Source: Otatea glauca
Lineage: Eukaryota > Streptophyta > Magnoliopsida > Poales > Poaceae
Assembly: GCA_036346275.1 (NCBI GenBank)
Contig: CM070726.1
Span: 27,625,410-27,689,409 of the forward strand
Reading direction: 5' to 3'
DNA: 64,000 nt
A program made the translations under genes and the position numbers. Below, piece after piece: positions 22,529 through 34,515 of the stretch. The notes beneath the pieces are model-generated. The model was not told the DNA's origin. It was given only the letters and a program-made list of their open reading frames with translations, and searched no databases. Numbering within the stretch: position 1 is the first letter of the stretch; each line of letters opens with the position of its first letter.

Positions 22529-24142
22529 TGAAGGACCATGTGGAGGTCCATCCATGTTTGTGATGAGTATTTGACTTTATTTGAGTAAGGTATGCTCAAG
22601 TTTGAGTTTGATTTGGATTGATTTTCAAAATGAAGCAATTTGAGTTGTCTCTACCAGGAGTGGCAGTACCGGTAGTATGGATGTGGTAGTGATGAGTTGG
22701 ATGGTTTATTGCACATCTTTGTGGGCATTGCTATGTGAGGAGTTTCCATGTTTTTGATGGTTGCAGAACGACGGTGCTAGGTCATGGTGAGGCGAAGGAT
22801 GACCGGGACTAGGCGAGGAGCGTCGGAGATCCAGACGGTTGGGAGATCGCCGGAAGATGATCGGAGACGGAGTCCGGGCAAGTCAATAAGACAAGGAAAG
22901 GAGTTGATGCTAGCTAGATGCCGCGTGGATCAATGAGGGCCGTCGGATTGAGGTCTAGTTGATAGGTTAGCGGGTCTATGTAGTATTCTTTGAAAACCGT
23001 GCAAGAAAACCCGGTATGTGTGTGGGTTTTGGGTTAGCCCTTGCATGGCTGTGTGTGTGGGTTAATCCTAGCCCTTAGATGAGTGCTCTAGGGTTGAGGG
23101 ACTCATCCAAGAGTGGTAGGTGGCCCAAGAGTAGTATAAATAGGGGTGGAGGGGTAGCCTCCTTCCCTTGAAGGTTTTGAGGTTTGTGAATGCTCCTTTG
23201 AGCTTTGCCCACATGAAAGTGAGGCTTTGTAACCTCTTCTTCCAGAAATGAAAGTTTTATCCATCCACCTCTGAATTTATTTTGCGCATTTACATTATGT
23301 CTTTACTTTACGCAATTTAAATTCAGCATTTACTTTCCCGCAATTACATGCTCGCAATTTACTTTCATGTAATTTGGATTTGCCTCCCCTCCTTATAAAT
23401 GCTGCTGATCTTGGATGTTTTGAGTGTGTTCATATGGTTTTACATCTCTTTTGCACTCTTGGATTGAGTAGAGAACATCTTTTCTTTCAAGTTCCAACTT
23501 TGTTCAGAACTTGTTCTTCGCGCAGCAGTCAGTGTTTGATTTATATAAAAATCTAGAAAATTATTTTTCAAGTGATTCTTCTTGGAGGAGGTGCAGGACT
23601 CTGATATCCACTTATATAAAAATTTTGGAGTTCACTTGTTGCACCGTTTGGGCGCCATGAGGTGAAAACCGAGCCCCAAACTTTCTACTCGAAGTTCTTG
23701 ACCAGACTGTGTTCTTAGATTTTTCCTGTTTTTTCTGTAAGGATTTTTGAGGAAAAATTTGGTGGAGTTCTTCACAACTCTGATTCTAATAGGGAGAAAA
23801 ATTATAAAAATTTTGTGAGCTGCAGAAACCCACCAACCTCCTGTGCAAATTGAGGACAAGTTCTGGAAATTCTTCTTTTACTTTTCTGAAAGTGACTTTT
23901 GTGATTTGAATTGATTCCTCTTTATCTTGGACACTAGACAACCAGGATTGTGACTCAAAAATCCCCACATATTTTATGGCACTTATCCATGCAAGCTTGG
24001 GGTACACATAGCTGTCTAGTTTTTCTGGTTTTTCACAATTTCCTTTGAGCGATCTTGTATAGGTTTTTGTTGGAGTATTTTGGGGGAAAATTTATTTGCG
24101 ACCATTCACCCCCCCCCCTCTGTTCGCCATCTCGGTCCTTCA
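22529..24142 (+). repeat. Element C 5' LTR
   Basis: A complete LTR of 1614 bp, TGAAGGACC to GGTCCTTCA, followed by the primer site. TATAAATAG lies at 23135-23143. AT-rich degenerate 13-15-bp units built on GCAATTTACTTTC lie at about 23278-23390. It differs from the 3' LTR at many sites by eye, clearly more than the A pair. Confidence 0.95.
23135..23143 (+). promoter_or_regulatory. TATA box, element C 5' LTR
   Basis: It reads TATAAATAG, about 600 bases into the LTR, at the same place as in the other SIRE-like LTRs of the window. Confidence 0.75.
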
Positions 24143-24144
24143 AT

Positions 24145-24156
24145 TGGTATTAGAGC
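24145..24156 (+). promoter_or_regulatory. Element C primer binding site
   Basis: TGGTATTAGAGC lies two bases after the LTR. It matches the initiator methionine tRNA site except for one base and is the same as in element A. Confidence 0.9.
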
Positions 24157-24197
24157 CGGTTTTGCTCTTCCATAGATCTTGACCGGTCTCAAGAGCC

Positions 24198-24915
24198 ATG
24201 GCAACGGACAAATATTCCACCAAGCCTTCCATCTTTAATGGAGTTGATTTTCCTTTATGGAAGTCCCAGATGGAGTCATACATCACTGCCCAGGGCTACC
24301 TGATATGGCAGAAAGTGAAACTCCCGTATGAGGTTCCTGCTGATGAAACTGTCACGGCCATCAATATGGTTGACGTTGAGGCGAATGCTAAGGCAAGGAA
24401 CATTCTCATACAAGGTCTTAGCCGCGGTGAGTATGATAGGATTTCTCACCTTCGCTCCGCTCACGAGATTTGGGTAACCCTCGATGCTTACCATGAGGGC
24501 TCTACTCAAATCAATACTGTGAGGCAGGACCAGTTCAAGCGCGAGTACAACAAATTTGATCAACGTGCTGGTGAGAGTCTCGACGAGTGTTTTGGTCGGT
24601 TTAGAAAGATTTTGAGCAACCTCCGAGCAGTTGGTTGCATATACCCTGACTCGGACAATGCTCGGCATTTCTTGACCGCACTCGATTTGCGTGTTTGGGA
24701 GATGAAGGTGACCACCATCAAGGACACCACTGACTTATCGACTCTGACTCTTGACGGGCTTTATTCCCGCCTCAAGACTCATGAGATCGATGTCGTCTCA
24801 CGGAAGACGAAATCTCAGTCGATAACCTTGGTCACCGATCCCATTGGATCTTCTTCTTCTGATCCTTTTATTGGTTTCTCTCTTTCCGCCCTTTGTGAGC
24901 AATCATTTAGATGAT
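24198..24915 (+). pseudogene. Element C gag, first part
   Basis: The start ATG at 24198 is 56 bases after the LTR. About 235 codons are open without a lesion (MATDKYSTKPSIFNGVDFPL...). This is the copia gag (UBN2-type) domain, with PLWKSQMESYI near the start and LDECFGRFRKILSNL in the middle. It is cut by element B after a Leu-Cys-Glu-Gln stretch. The missing end resumes at 33100. Element A shows the unbroken arrangement at about 8490-8520. Confidence 0.9.
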
Positions 24916-26287
24916 TGTTAGTGTTATGCCCTTGAGTCAATCATTTAGATGATTGTAACATGACTATGTTTATGAATAATAATATGATTATTGGTCCAAT
25001 GAATGTATATCATTGTATTGATCAACAAGTATGTGACTTGCTTATGAAGCTCTTTACTTATTGATGTAATTCGATAAATATCTCTGATCGAATATCATCG
25101 TATAGGACAACGATGAATAGATCAGCACATGTAGTGATCAATGATCATGCTTCATAGATCATGGGATATGGAGATATCATCTATACATTGTGGACGCATG
25201 TTGAAGAACATGGGTTAGATAGACCCGCAATGGGATACTGTGAGAATGTTTCATTCTTATGTGTCATCAGTGTATCTCATACCTAGTAGATGTATGATCC
25301 TTAGACCTGAGATTGTCATATTCCCTACATATGTAATAGTTTTCCTTGGGGCTATCAAACACTACTTCCTAACCGGATAGTTATAAAGGTAGCTTTCATG
25401 TTTACTATGAAGCGTGCGAGAGGAAGTGAGCGATCAAGATGGAATTTGCCACTCCAATGAAACGGAGATATATGACAAGGCCACTCGTGTGATATGATTA
25501 AGGAAGTGCATGGCCATGCCGTGATTGAGGAGTCAATCACAACTTATTAATATATCACGGATACGAGAGATGGATTGAATCATCAAAGGATGACATGCTT
25601 CTCGCCTTGAGATCAATCTTCATATACTTGGCAAAGGGATTATTACGTGAGTACTTTTAATAGGTTCTGTCCGATTTGATCATAGCATGTTTGGGAGTTG
25701 GCATACTCTGCAAGGAGCCGCTACCAACTATTGGATTGAAAAGGAGTTTTCCGAATCCATGTCCAAACGTACGTGAACCGGCAGGGTCACACACTTAATG
25801 GGCTGGGACGCATTAATTTGGATTGGATCCGTAATTAATGGACCTCGTGGGCATAGCACGCGGATGGGCCCTGGTTTATGGTTTCATCTCGTGGCTATAT
25901 AAGGAGGGGAGGAGGGTGAGTGCAGGGTGTGCTTTTCACGGTTTAGAAGTGATTCACCCGAAACCCTAGCTTCCTCCTCTCGCTGCCCCTGCCGAGCGAC
26001 CAGGTGCTTGCACACCGACGCACGGCGTTCCATCCCTGGACGTGTGGACTCGCTGCGTGTGGCTCGCTGCGGATCGCGCTTGGGAGGACGATCCACGGTG
26101 AGGCAAAGACGATCCACTCCATCGACGCAACGACTGCGGCGAGAACGATCCACTACATCGACGTGTGAAGGATTCCGCAACTGCGCGTCTAGTGGTAATC
26201 TTATCTGTGATCCCCTTCTTGCGAGTAGCTTTCTGGTTACGCGGTAGATTTTTTTTGTGCTAGTGTAGCATATCGCGTTCCTCTTGA
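24916..26287 (+). repeat. Element B 5' LTR
   Basis: 1372 bp, starting TGTTAGTGTTATGCCC. It ends in CTCTTGA before the primer site, whereas the 3' LTR ends in CTCTTCA. A TATATAA box lies at 25896-25902. A patch at about 26045-26140 differs strongly from the 3' LTR while the flanks match well. Confidence 0.92.
25896..25902 (+). promoter_or_regulatory. TATA box, element B 5' LTR
   Basis: TATATAA followed by GGAGGGGAGG. The same box is found at 32708-32714 and, on the minus strand, at 49788-49793 and 56737-56742 in the LTRs of D. Confidence 0.75.
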
Positions 26288-26288
26288 G

Positions 26289-26300
26289 TGGTATCAAAGC
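26289..26300 (+). promoter_or_regulatory. Element B primer binding site
   Basis: TGGTATCAAAGC follows the 5' LTR by one base. It is an initiator methionine tRNA type site with one change from TGGTATCAGAGC. Confidence 0.85.
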
Positions 26301-27768
26301 CATCTCGTATAGTTTTGTGATCTGGATGTTGCACATATGATGTGTGAGGTTAGTAGATTGGATCTATTGCATGTTCAGCTGGTTCATGTGATGAATTGGT
26401 GACGGCAGCCATCGATGAGATCGATCGGTTTAGGGTTTGAGGAAAGTGCAAACCGACTCAATCTTGATTTGGGTGAGTCCGTTCATGGTACGACGTTACC
26501 CTTACCGGTCGGGTTATCGCCATCAGGGTTTCTGAAACGTATCCATATGGGACCAAGACAATCAGATTAGATCGGATTGGGTCAATTTGGTTGATCCGTG
26601 GAAATTTTGAGGGTGTTTTCCTTTAACAGAAAACATGCCTCTAAAAAAATTTCCAAGGGCGCTGCCCCTCGGACCCCTTGGACCACCGCCAGGGGCGCTA
26701 CCCCTCGGACCCTGGAGTCGTAGGGTTGCTTTTGTTTAACTCGTTTTTGCAGGGAATTATGTGAAATAGTATGGCCTATGTGTATGTGATGCATGTAATT
26801 TCCACATGGCCTGCGTGCCGTGTCAAGCCATAAGGCTATTTAAATTGTATAATGACCTGCGTGTCGACTTGTGATGCTTCAAACCCTCATGTAAATTTCA
26901 TTATCAAAAGTTGTAATGTGTTGCATCCATAATGATGAAGACGATGGTATCAAGCAAGGTGGCTAGGTGAACAAATCAAGCAAGGTGGCAAGGTGAACAA
27001 ACAAGCATGATGATGGAGATCTTAATGCTAAGGGCCATGCTATTTCACAGCTTATTTTGATTTTCTGTGGATGTGTGTTTAATCCTTGCTATTTTCTTTA
27101 TGCTCATTGCATGTGATGCCATGTTCATAGTAGTCTTTGTTCATCCCTATAGTTAAAATTTTAAATCATTTTGTCCATCCAATTGTTGCACCTACCAAGA
27201 ATTCAGATCGTTATTGATATGACTGCCAAAGTAGTATATCAATGGCTATCTCAATAGATGATAGGGATGTGTTGGACACATCATGCATAACAATGGTAGA
27301 TTTAATCAAGCTATCAAAACGGTTTTGGGCTTGAGGACATAAGTGGTTGGGATTTGATTTCAGTAATGAAGGAACCTATATAAGACAATTGGTGTCTAGG
27401 AAAATACACATGAGGCAGGTTTCTTAATTGGCACCCGAATACGGGAAGTGCTCCCTCCCTCATGTGAGCCCTAGGGGCAGGTTGACCTGGCCATGAGTCA
27501 AGTTGACGGAGGCATTCATTACTTGTTTTCATACTCAACAAACAAGAGTTACATAAGGTGTAATTAGCAAAGGTGTTGCTTACCTATGTCATTAAATTTC
27601 TAGCAGTGATGCCAAAGCTCACTAGTGTTTGATGAATATGGATCTTGAATACTCACTATGTGTCTATAAAAAGGACATAAAATAGGAGTGTCTTTTATTA
27701 AAATGTTTAATAAAATTTTTTACATAAACATAGTGCTTAGAATCTTTGCATGTTTTTGTTGTAGTTCA
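26301..27768 (+). other. Element B leader between primer site and gag
   Basis: About 1.47 kb without a convincing gene. It aligns with 54672-56350 of element D on the other strand. The block around 26490-26600, with GTATCCATATGGGACCAAG, is single here but repeated about 2.7 times in D. A short duplication, AAGCAAGGTGGCTAGGTGAAC and a near copy, lies at about 26953-27000. Confidence 0.65.
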
Positions 27769-28660
27769 ATGGCACCTTCTCCTACTCCTGCTACACCTGG
27801 TTTTGCTTTGAGATCGGTTCTGGAAAGGGAAAAACTTAATGGAACTAATTTTGTTGATTGGTATCGCAACCTGAGAATTGTTCTCAAGCATGAAAAGAAG
27901 GACTATGTTCTAGAGAATCCAATTCCTGATGAACCAGCCGACAATGCTCCTCGCAATTTGAAGGTTGAATATGAAAAGCATGTTAATGCTTCTGTAGAGG
28001 TCAGCTGTCTCATGCTAGTCACCATGGACTCTGAGCTCCAAAAGCAATATGATGACCAGGATGCTTACAATATGATTGTGGGCTTGAAGGGCATGTTTGG
28101 GAATCAAGCAAGAGCTGAGAGGTATGGTATCTCAAAGCTTTTATTTGCTTGTAAGTCGGTCAAGGTAGTCCAGGTCACCCTCATGTGATCAAGATGATTG
28201 GTTACATTGGGAGATTGGAAAAACTTGAGTTTCCCCTTAGCCTCGGTTTGGCCACAGATGTTATTCTCCAGTCTCTGCCTCAGAGCTTTGAGCCATTCAT
28301 TATGAATTTTCATATGAATAGCATGGAGAAGAGCCTAACCGAGCTACATGGGATGCTCAAGGCTGTCGAGGAAAGCATTAAGAAAAAACCCAATCATGTG
28401 ATGATGGTTCAGAAAACAACTGCATTCAAAAAGAGGAAGGCTAAGGCTGGGGGAACGGGAAAGAGCAAGGGCAAGGGCAAGGGCAAGGCTCAAGATGAGA
28501 TCGCAAGCCTCAAAAATAAGCTTCAGAATCTTAAAGTTGGCCCTCAACTCGATACCCAATGCTTCTATTGCAAGAAATTAGGACATTGGAAACGGAACTG
28601 CGAAAAGTACCTGGCAGATAAGAAGAATAGAAATGTGGCTTCCACTTCAGGTATTAATGT
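27769..28660 (+). pseudogene. Element B gag
   Basis: The start ATG at 27769 is chosen because MAPSPTPATPGFALRSV begins right after the leader; an in-frame ATG at 27688 would add 27 residues of leader-like sequence. A copia gag domain runs to about 28150, where a frameshift breaks it (stop at 28186). It resumes in the next frame to a Lys/Gly-rich run (GKSKGKGKGKAQ) and a CCHC knuckle CFYCKKLGHWKRNC at about 28560-28601. The coding order matches D and G. Confidence 0.85.
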
Positions 28661-28981
28661 TATAGAAATTAATCTTGCTACTTCTTCACTCAGCTCATGG
28701 GTATATGATACCGGTTCGGTTGCTCACATTTGCAATTCGATGTAGGGGCTGATAAAAAGTAGAGACTTGGCGAAAGGAGAAGTGGATCTTCGCGTGGGGA
28801 ATAAAGCAAGAGTTGCTGGTCTTGCCGTTGGCACATACCCATTGCATTTGCCTTCAGGATTAGTTTTAGAACTCAATAATTGTTATTTTGTTCCATCTTT
28901 GAGTAGAAACATTATTTCATCTTCTTGTTTGGAACATGAAGGTTATGATTTCAGAATAAAGAACTTTGTTCAATATTTATG
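28661..28981 (+). pseudogene. Element B aspartic protease
   Basis: This is the retropepsin-like protease of the polyprotein. The active site SWVYDTGSVAHICNSM lies at about 28696-28742, with the catalytic Asp. A TAG at 28743-28745 follows, where element G has CAG (Gln), so this is a point mutation. The second half continues with DLRVGNKARVAGLAVGTYPL and FVPSLSRNIISSSCL and stops at 28980. Confidence 0.85.
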
Positions 28982-30100
28982 AATGATATGTATTATGGTC
29001 GTTGCCCCATGGTGGATGGGTTGTACGCCCTGAACTCAAGAGAAACACATCTATAACATTAATGTAAAAAGGCATCGGTCTAATGATTTGAACCCTACCT
29101 TTTTATGGCATTGTCGCTTAGGTCATATAAATGAGAAGTGCATGAAGAAGCTCCAAGGTGATGGACTTCTAACCTCATTTGATTTTGAGTCATTTGAAAC
29201 ATGTGAATCTTGTTTACTTGGCAAGATGACAAAAGCCCCTTTCACAGGTTTTAGTGAGAGAACGAGTGAGCCCTAGTACATACTGGATGTATGTGGACCA
29301 ATGAGCTCGATCGCTAGGGGTGGGTTTCATGCTTTGTAACTTTTACCGATGACTTTAGTAGATATGGATATATCTATTTAATGAGGCATAAATCTGAAAC
29401 TTTTGAAAGGTTCAAAGAGTTTCAAAATGAAGTACAAAATCAACTTGGCAAATCAATAAAACACTTACGATCAGATCGTGGTGGCGAATACTTGAGCCAA
29501 GAGTTTGGTGATCATCTAAAGCAATGTGGAATCGTTCCGTAACTTACTCCGCCAGGAACGCCTCAATGGAAAGGCGTGTCTGAACGACGAAACCGAACTT
29601 TATTAGATATGGTTCGGTCAATGATGAGCCAAACAGATCTGTCATTATCCTTCTGGGGTTTCGCTCTAGAGACAACTGCGTTCACTTTGAATAGGGTCCC
29701 GTCAAAATCCGTTGAGAAGACGCCATATGAGAGATATGGACTGGGAGAAGTCCCATGTCATTTCTCAAGATATGGGGATGTGAGGCTTATGTAAAACGTT
29801 TACAATCAGATAAACTCGCACCTAAATCAGAAAAATGCTTTTTTGTGGGGTATCCTAAAGAAACAAAAGGATATTACTTTTACAAAAGAAACGAGAACAA
29901 AGTTTTGTTGCTCAAATGGTGTCTTTTGGAGAAAGAGTTTCTTTCAAAAGAATTCAGAGGAGTGATGTGTATCTTGATGAAGTTCGAGAATCACATGAAT
30001 ATGTTCAAGCTACCATCGAACCTTCACAAGATGTACAAAGTGTTGTACAACTGTGGAAGAGACTCCACCCCACGTAGGTCGGGAGGCCGCGCCATGTACC
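28982..30100 (+). pseudogene. Element B integrase, broken
   Basis: The zinc-type GAG-pre-integrase block lies at about 29085-29240: WHCRLGHINEKCMKKL and CESCLLGKMTKAPFTGF. The catalytic core follows at about 29280-29800 but is cut by several frameshifts and stops. RNRTLLDMVRSMMSQTDLSL and PLSF-type residues are visible at about 29585-29660. The C-terminal part includes KIWGCEAYVKRLQSDK (about 29765) and KCFFVGYPKETKGYYFY (about 29835). Not functional as read. Confidence 0.85.
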
Positions 30101-31014
30101 TATAAGATATGGGAATGACATATTATTGTTGGACAATGATGAGCCCACGACTTATGAAGAAGCAATGATGGACCCAAACTCGAAAAATGGCTTGAAGCCA
30201 TGAGATCGAAATTCAATCCATGCATGACAATCAAGTTTGGAACTTGGTCGATTCTCTGATGGTGTAAAACCATTGAATGCAAATGGATTTTCAAGAAGAA
30301 GATAGACGAGATGGAAATGTTCAGATCTATAAGGCACGGTTGGTGGCAAAGGGTTTCAAACAAGTTCAAGGAGTTGACTATGATGAAACCTTCTCACCGG
30401 TAGCCATGCTCAAGTCTGTCCGGATCATTTTAGCTATTGCTGCATATTTTGATTATGAAATATGGCAGATGGATATCAAAACAGCCTTCCTTAATGGGAA
30501 TCTTTCTAAGGATGTATACATGATACAACCTGAAGGTTTTGTTGATCCTAAATATGCTAAAAGGGTATGCAAGCTTCAAAGATCCATTTATGGGTTAAAG
30601 CAAGCATCTCGGAGTTGGAACATTCGTTTTGATGAAGTAGCCAAAGGGTTTGACTTTATTAAAAATGAAGAAGAGCCTTGTGTTTACAAGAAGGCTAGTG
30701 GGAGCGCACTTGTATTTCTGATTTTGTATGTGGATGACATATTATTAATCGGGAATGATATTCCTATGCTTGAAGATGTTAAGACTTCATTGAAAAGGAG
30801 TTTCTCAATGAAGGACTTGGGAGAAGCATGCTATATCTTGGGCATAAAAATCTATAGAGATAGATCAAAAAGGTTAATTGGATTAAGTCAGGAAACGTAC
30901 ATTGACAAGATATTGAAAAGATTCAATATGCATGAATCCAAGAGAGGTTTCATGCCAATGTCACATGGCATTAGTCTCTGCAAGAATCAGTGTCCTTCGA
31001 CATCTGATGAGTGA
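30101..31014 (+). pseudogene. Element B reverse transcriptase
   Basis: The first RT codons (about 30120-30290) are frameshifted. From 30277 the frame is open for 245 codons with ARLVAKGFKQVQGVDYDETF, IWQMDIKTAFLNG (first catalytic Asp) and LYVDDILLIG at 30725-30754 (catalytic Asp pair). RSFSMKDLGEACYILG and KRFNMHESKRGF follow. TGA at 31012-31014 is most simply a CGA (Arg) to TGA change. This is the best preserved part of the element. Confidence 0.9.
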
Positions 31015-31707
31015 GACAGGATGAGCAAGATTCCATATGCTTCAGCTATTGGGTCAATTTTGTATGCCATGATCTGTATACGCCCAGATGTCTCAGATGC
31101 TCTAAGTGTCACGAGCAGATACCAAGCGGATCCTGGTGATGGTCATTGGATAGCCATAAAAAATATCCTGAAGTACTTGAGAAGAACTAAGGGTATGTTC
31201 CTTGTTTTTGGAGGTGAGGAAGATCTGGTTGCAAAGGGTTACACCGATGCAAGCTTCCAAACTGACAAAGATGATTTTCGATCGCAATCCGGGTTTGTGT
31301 TTACACTTTATGGAGGAGCAGTAAGCTAGAAGAGTTCCAAGCAAAACACGGTGCAATGACTCACGACGAGCGGAGTACATTGCGGCTTCGGAGGCCGCAA
31401 AAGAAGCTGTGTGGATTAAGAAGTTTATCACAGAGCTTGGTGTGGTCGCTAGTGCCTCTAGTCCAATGAACTCTATTGTGATAATAGTGGTGCCATTGCA
31501 CAAACAAAAGAGCCTAGATCACATCAGAAATCTAAACACATACTCCGGCGCTTTCACCTAATTCGCGAGATTGTGGATAGAGGTGACGTGAGAATATGCA
31601 AAGTACATACGGAAGCCAATGTAGCCGATCCGTTGACAAAGCCACTGCCACAGCCTAAGCATGAGGCGCACACAAGGTCTATTGGTATTAGATACTTAAT
31701 TGATTGA
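31015..31707 (+). pseudogene. Element B RNase H
   Basis: This continues RT in the same frame: SKIPYASAIGSILYAMICIR, then GYTDASFQTDKDDF with the first RNase H Asp (about 31240). TAG at 31327-31329 replaces a Trp codon in the GGAVSWKSSKQ-type block. After it, small indels shift the frame through the AEYIAASEAAKE block. The end, with ADPLTKPLPQPKHEAH, reaches the stop TGA at 31705-31707, 20 bases before the 3' LTR. Confidence 0.85.
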
Positions 31708-31727
31708 CTCAAGTGCAAGTGAGAGAT
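31708..31727 (+). promoter_or_regulatory. Element B polypurine tract
   Basis: AAGTGCAAGTGAGAGAT lies directly before the LTR start TGTTAG. The copy in D reads CAAGTGGGAGAT on the minus strand (50759-50770), so the B tract carries changes. Confidence 0.7.
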
Positions 31728-33099
31728 TGTTAGTGTTATGCCCTTGATGCAATCATTTAGATGATTGTAGCATGACTATGTTTATGAATAATAATATGAT
31801 TATTGGTTCAATGAATGTATATCATTGTATTGATCAACAAGTATGTGACTTGCTTATGAAGCTCTTTACTTATTGATGTAATTCGATAAATATCTCTGAT
31901 CGAATATCATCGTATAGGACAACGATGAATAGATCAGCACATGTAGTGATCGATGATCATGCTTCATAGATCATGGGATATGGAGATATCATCTATACAT
32001 TGTGGACGCATGTTGAAGAACATGGGTTAGATAGACCTGCGAAGGGACACTGCGTGAATGTTTCATTCTTATGTGTCATCAGTGTATCTCATACCTAGTA
32101 GATGTATGATCCTTAGACCTGAGATTGTCATATTCCCTACATGTGTAATAGTTTTCCTTGGGGCTATCAAACACTACTTCCTAACCGGATAGTTATAAAG
32201 GTAGCTTTCACGTTTACTATAAAACGTGCAGAGTGAAGTGAGCAGTCAAGATGGAATTTGCCACTCCAATGAAACGGAGATATATGACAAGGCCACTCGT
32301 GTGATATGATTAAGGAAGTGCATGGCCATGCCGTGATTGAGGAGTCAATCACAACTTATTAATATATCACGGATACGAGAGATGGATTGAATCATCAAAG
32401 GATGACATGCTTCTCGCCTTGAGATCAATCTTCATATACTTGGCAAAGGGATTATTAGATGAGTACTTTTGATAGGTTCTGTCCGATTTGATCATAGCAT
32501 GTTTGGGAGTTGGCATACTCTGCAAGGAGCCGCTACCAACTATTGGATTGAAAAGGAGTTTTCCGAATCCATGTCCAAACGTACGTGAACCTGCAGGGTC
32601 ACACACTTAATGGGCTGGGACGCATTAATTTGGATTGGATCCGTAATTAATGGACCTCGTGGGCATAGCACACGGATGGGCCCTGGTTTAGGGTTTCATC
32701 TCGTGGCTATATAAGGAGGGGAGGAGGGTGAGTGCAGGGTGTGCTTTTCACGTTTTAGAAGTGATTCACCCGAAACCGTAGCTTCCTCCTCTCGCTGCCC
32801 CTGCCGAGCGACCAGGTGCTTGCACACCGACGCACGGCGTTCCATCCCTAGACGTGTGGACTGCTGCGGTGACGCTGCTGTGACTGCAGCGTGGGAGGAC
32901 GATCCACGGCGAGGCAAGGACGATCCACTCCATCGACACAACGACGGCGGTGAGGACGATCCACTACATCGACGTGCGAAGGATTCGGCAACTGCGCGTC
33001 TAGTGGTAATCTTATCTGTGATCCCCTTCTTGCGAGTAGCTTTCTGGTTACGTGGTAGATTTTTTTTTGTGCTAGTGTAGCATATCGCGTTCCTCTTCA
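31728..33099 (+). repeat. Element B 3' LTR
   Basis: 1372 bp, the same length as the 5' copy, TGTTAGTG to CTCTTCA. The gag codons of C resume at 33100. The TATA box is at 32708-32714. Confidence 0.93.
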
Positions 33100-34515
33100 G
33101 CGATGACCAATTGAAAAAATTTCTAGAAAATGAGCTTGCTCTTCTCGCAAGCAAGTTTTCTCATGCATACAAGAGGGTGAGAGAGAGGAAGAGAGGTGGC
33201 ATGATCACCTGCTTCGAGTGTGGTGTCCCCAACCACATTCGGGCGAACTGTCCCAAGCTGGAGAAGGGCAAGAACGACGTTGGCGGTTCGGGCAAGAACG
33301 ACTACACCGAGAAGAACCGCAACAAGAAGCCTCCAGTTCGTGAACCGGCGCACGAGAAGAAGTACCGCAACTTCTCCAAGAACAAGAAACTCTTCCACCG
33401 TGTCCTCGCCGCGCTTGACGACATCTACCTCTCCAACACGGAGACATGAAGCGACGAGGGCGAGGATGATCCGCAAGAGAAGAAGGGCGGCGACGACTTC
33501 TCCGGCATGTGCTTCATGGCCGACACCAACGACATCAGCGACTCCGAGCTCTACAGCGACTCGGATGAGGTACCCTCCTATGACCAGCTCAATGAAGCTT
33601 TTTGCACATTACGAAAATTTCATGCTAGAGCTAGAGCTAGGTGTACGGAGCTTGAGAAGGAAGTAGGTACCTTGACTCGGGAGTTAGCTTCACTTAGATC
33701 TTCTCCCTCCTGAGTCACTGATGATTGCTCTTTGTGTGATGCTATTCTTGTAGAGTTGGAGAACCTAAGGACCATACATGATAGTGTGCTTGCTGAACTT
33801 GATGGTCTTTGGTTGAAGAATGCTAGCACTAGTTCTGTTGATGCTATTCCTATTGAGGCTAGTTTTCTTCATGCTCACTCCACTCCATCATGTGCTAATT
33901 GCCCTAAATTGCTTGCCGAAATTGATGCCATGAGCAAACACCTTAGAAAGCTTTCTGCTAGAAATGATGAACTTGAATTGCATGCTTCTAAGGACCCAAT
34001 ACCATGTGAGGGTTGTAGGCAACTAAAACTTGACAATGATGCTTTGAATGTCAAGTGTGATCAACTTGCTAAGGACTTACTAGTTAAGTCAAAACTGGTT
34101 GCTTCTTTGTGTGTTGGGGTTAAGGATGATGTGGATCAAATCCATGTCGAGCTTAAGAAGAAGTTAAAAGACCAAACCCTTAGGATTAGAGATGCTCCTT
34201 GCGTTTCTTGTGAGGCCCTCAAGATTGAGGCAGCCGTGCTAAGGGAACAAAAAGCACGTCTACGAGAGATCTTCTCTTCTCGGTTCTTCTTCTTCCTCCC
34301 TTCCCCTGTTCTTCTTGTGTTCTTTCTTCCGAGATTGCCAAGATCTTATGAGCACTCTTGAGAAGTTTGTTGGAGGCAAGAAGAAGCTCAATCTTATTCT
34401 AGACCAATCCAAGATTAGTAGATTCAATCAAGGTCTAGGATTTGATCCCTTGGAGCACGCCAGGCGCATCCTCCCACCATTGTGCGCGGCTCCAAGAGTG
34501 GTGAGATTGTGGTAG
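33100..34515 (+). pseudogene. Element C gag, second part
   Basis: This resumes the SIRE-like gag after element B. A CCHC knuckle CFECGVPNHIRANC lies at about 33213-33254. Then come a Lys/Asn-rich linker, an acidic stretch ending SDSDEVPSYDQLNEAF (about 33550-33600) and a long cysteine-containing coiled coil (33640-34260) with CANCPKL, CEGC and CVSC pairs. The conserved end KKKLNLILDQSKISRFNQ lies at about 34380-34440. Stops are TGA at 33447 (Trp position) and TGA at 33711 (Arg position), and a frameshift lies near 34315. The cysteine-pair coiled region is typical of SIRE/Opie-type gag; its role is not established. Confidence 0.85.

Larger units (their letters stand above)
24916..33099 (+). 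mobile_element. Element B: Angela/BARE-like Ty1-copia
   Basis: A complete element with two 1372-bp LTRs (24916-26287, 31728-33099), primer site, long leader, gag, protease, integrase, RT and RNase H in copia order. The protein blocks (RSFSMKDLGEACYILG, GGAVS in RNase H, ADPLTKPLPQPKHEAH) fit the Angela/BARE lineage. It lies in gag of C: codons before 24902 and after 33100 continue one another when compared with element A. Target duplication is imperfect: the 5 bp right of the element are gcgat, and the left side has extra bases copied from the LTR. Confidence 0.92.

Noticed and set aside
25884..26336. Arg-rich open frames on both strands near the ends of the B and D LTRs (also about 32696-33154, 49450-49772, 56386-56712)
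   Set aside because: They lie in the transcribed LTR end, differ between LTR copies of one element, and are not kept by phase-preserving changes.
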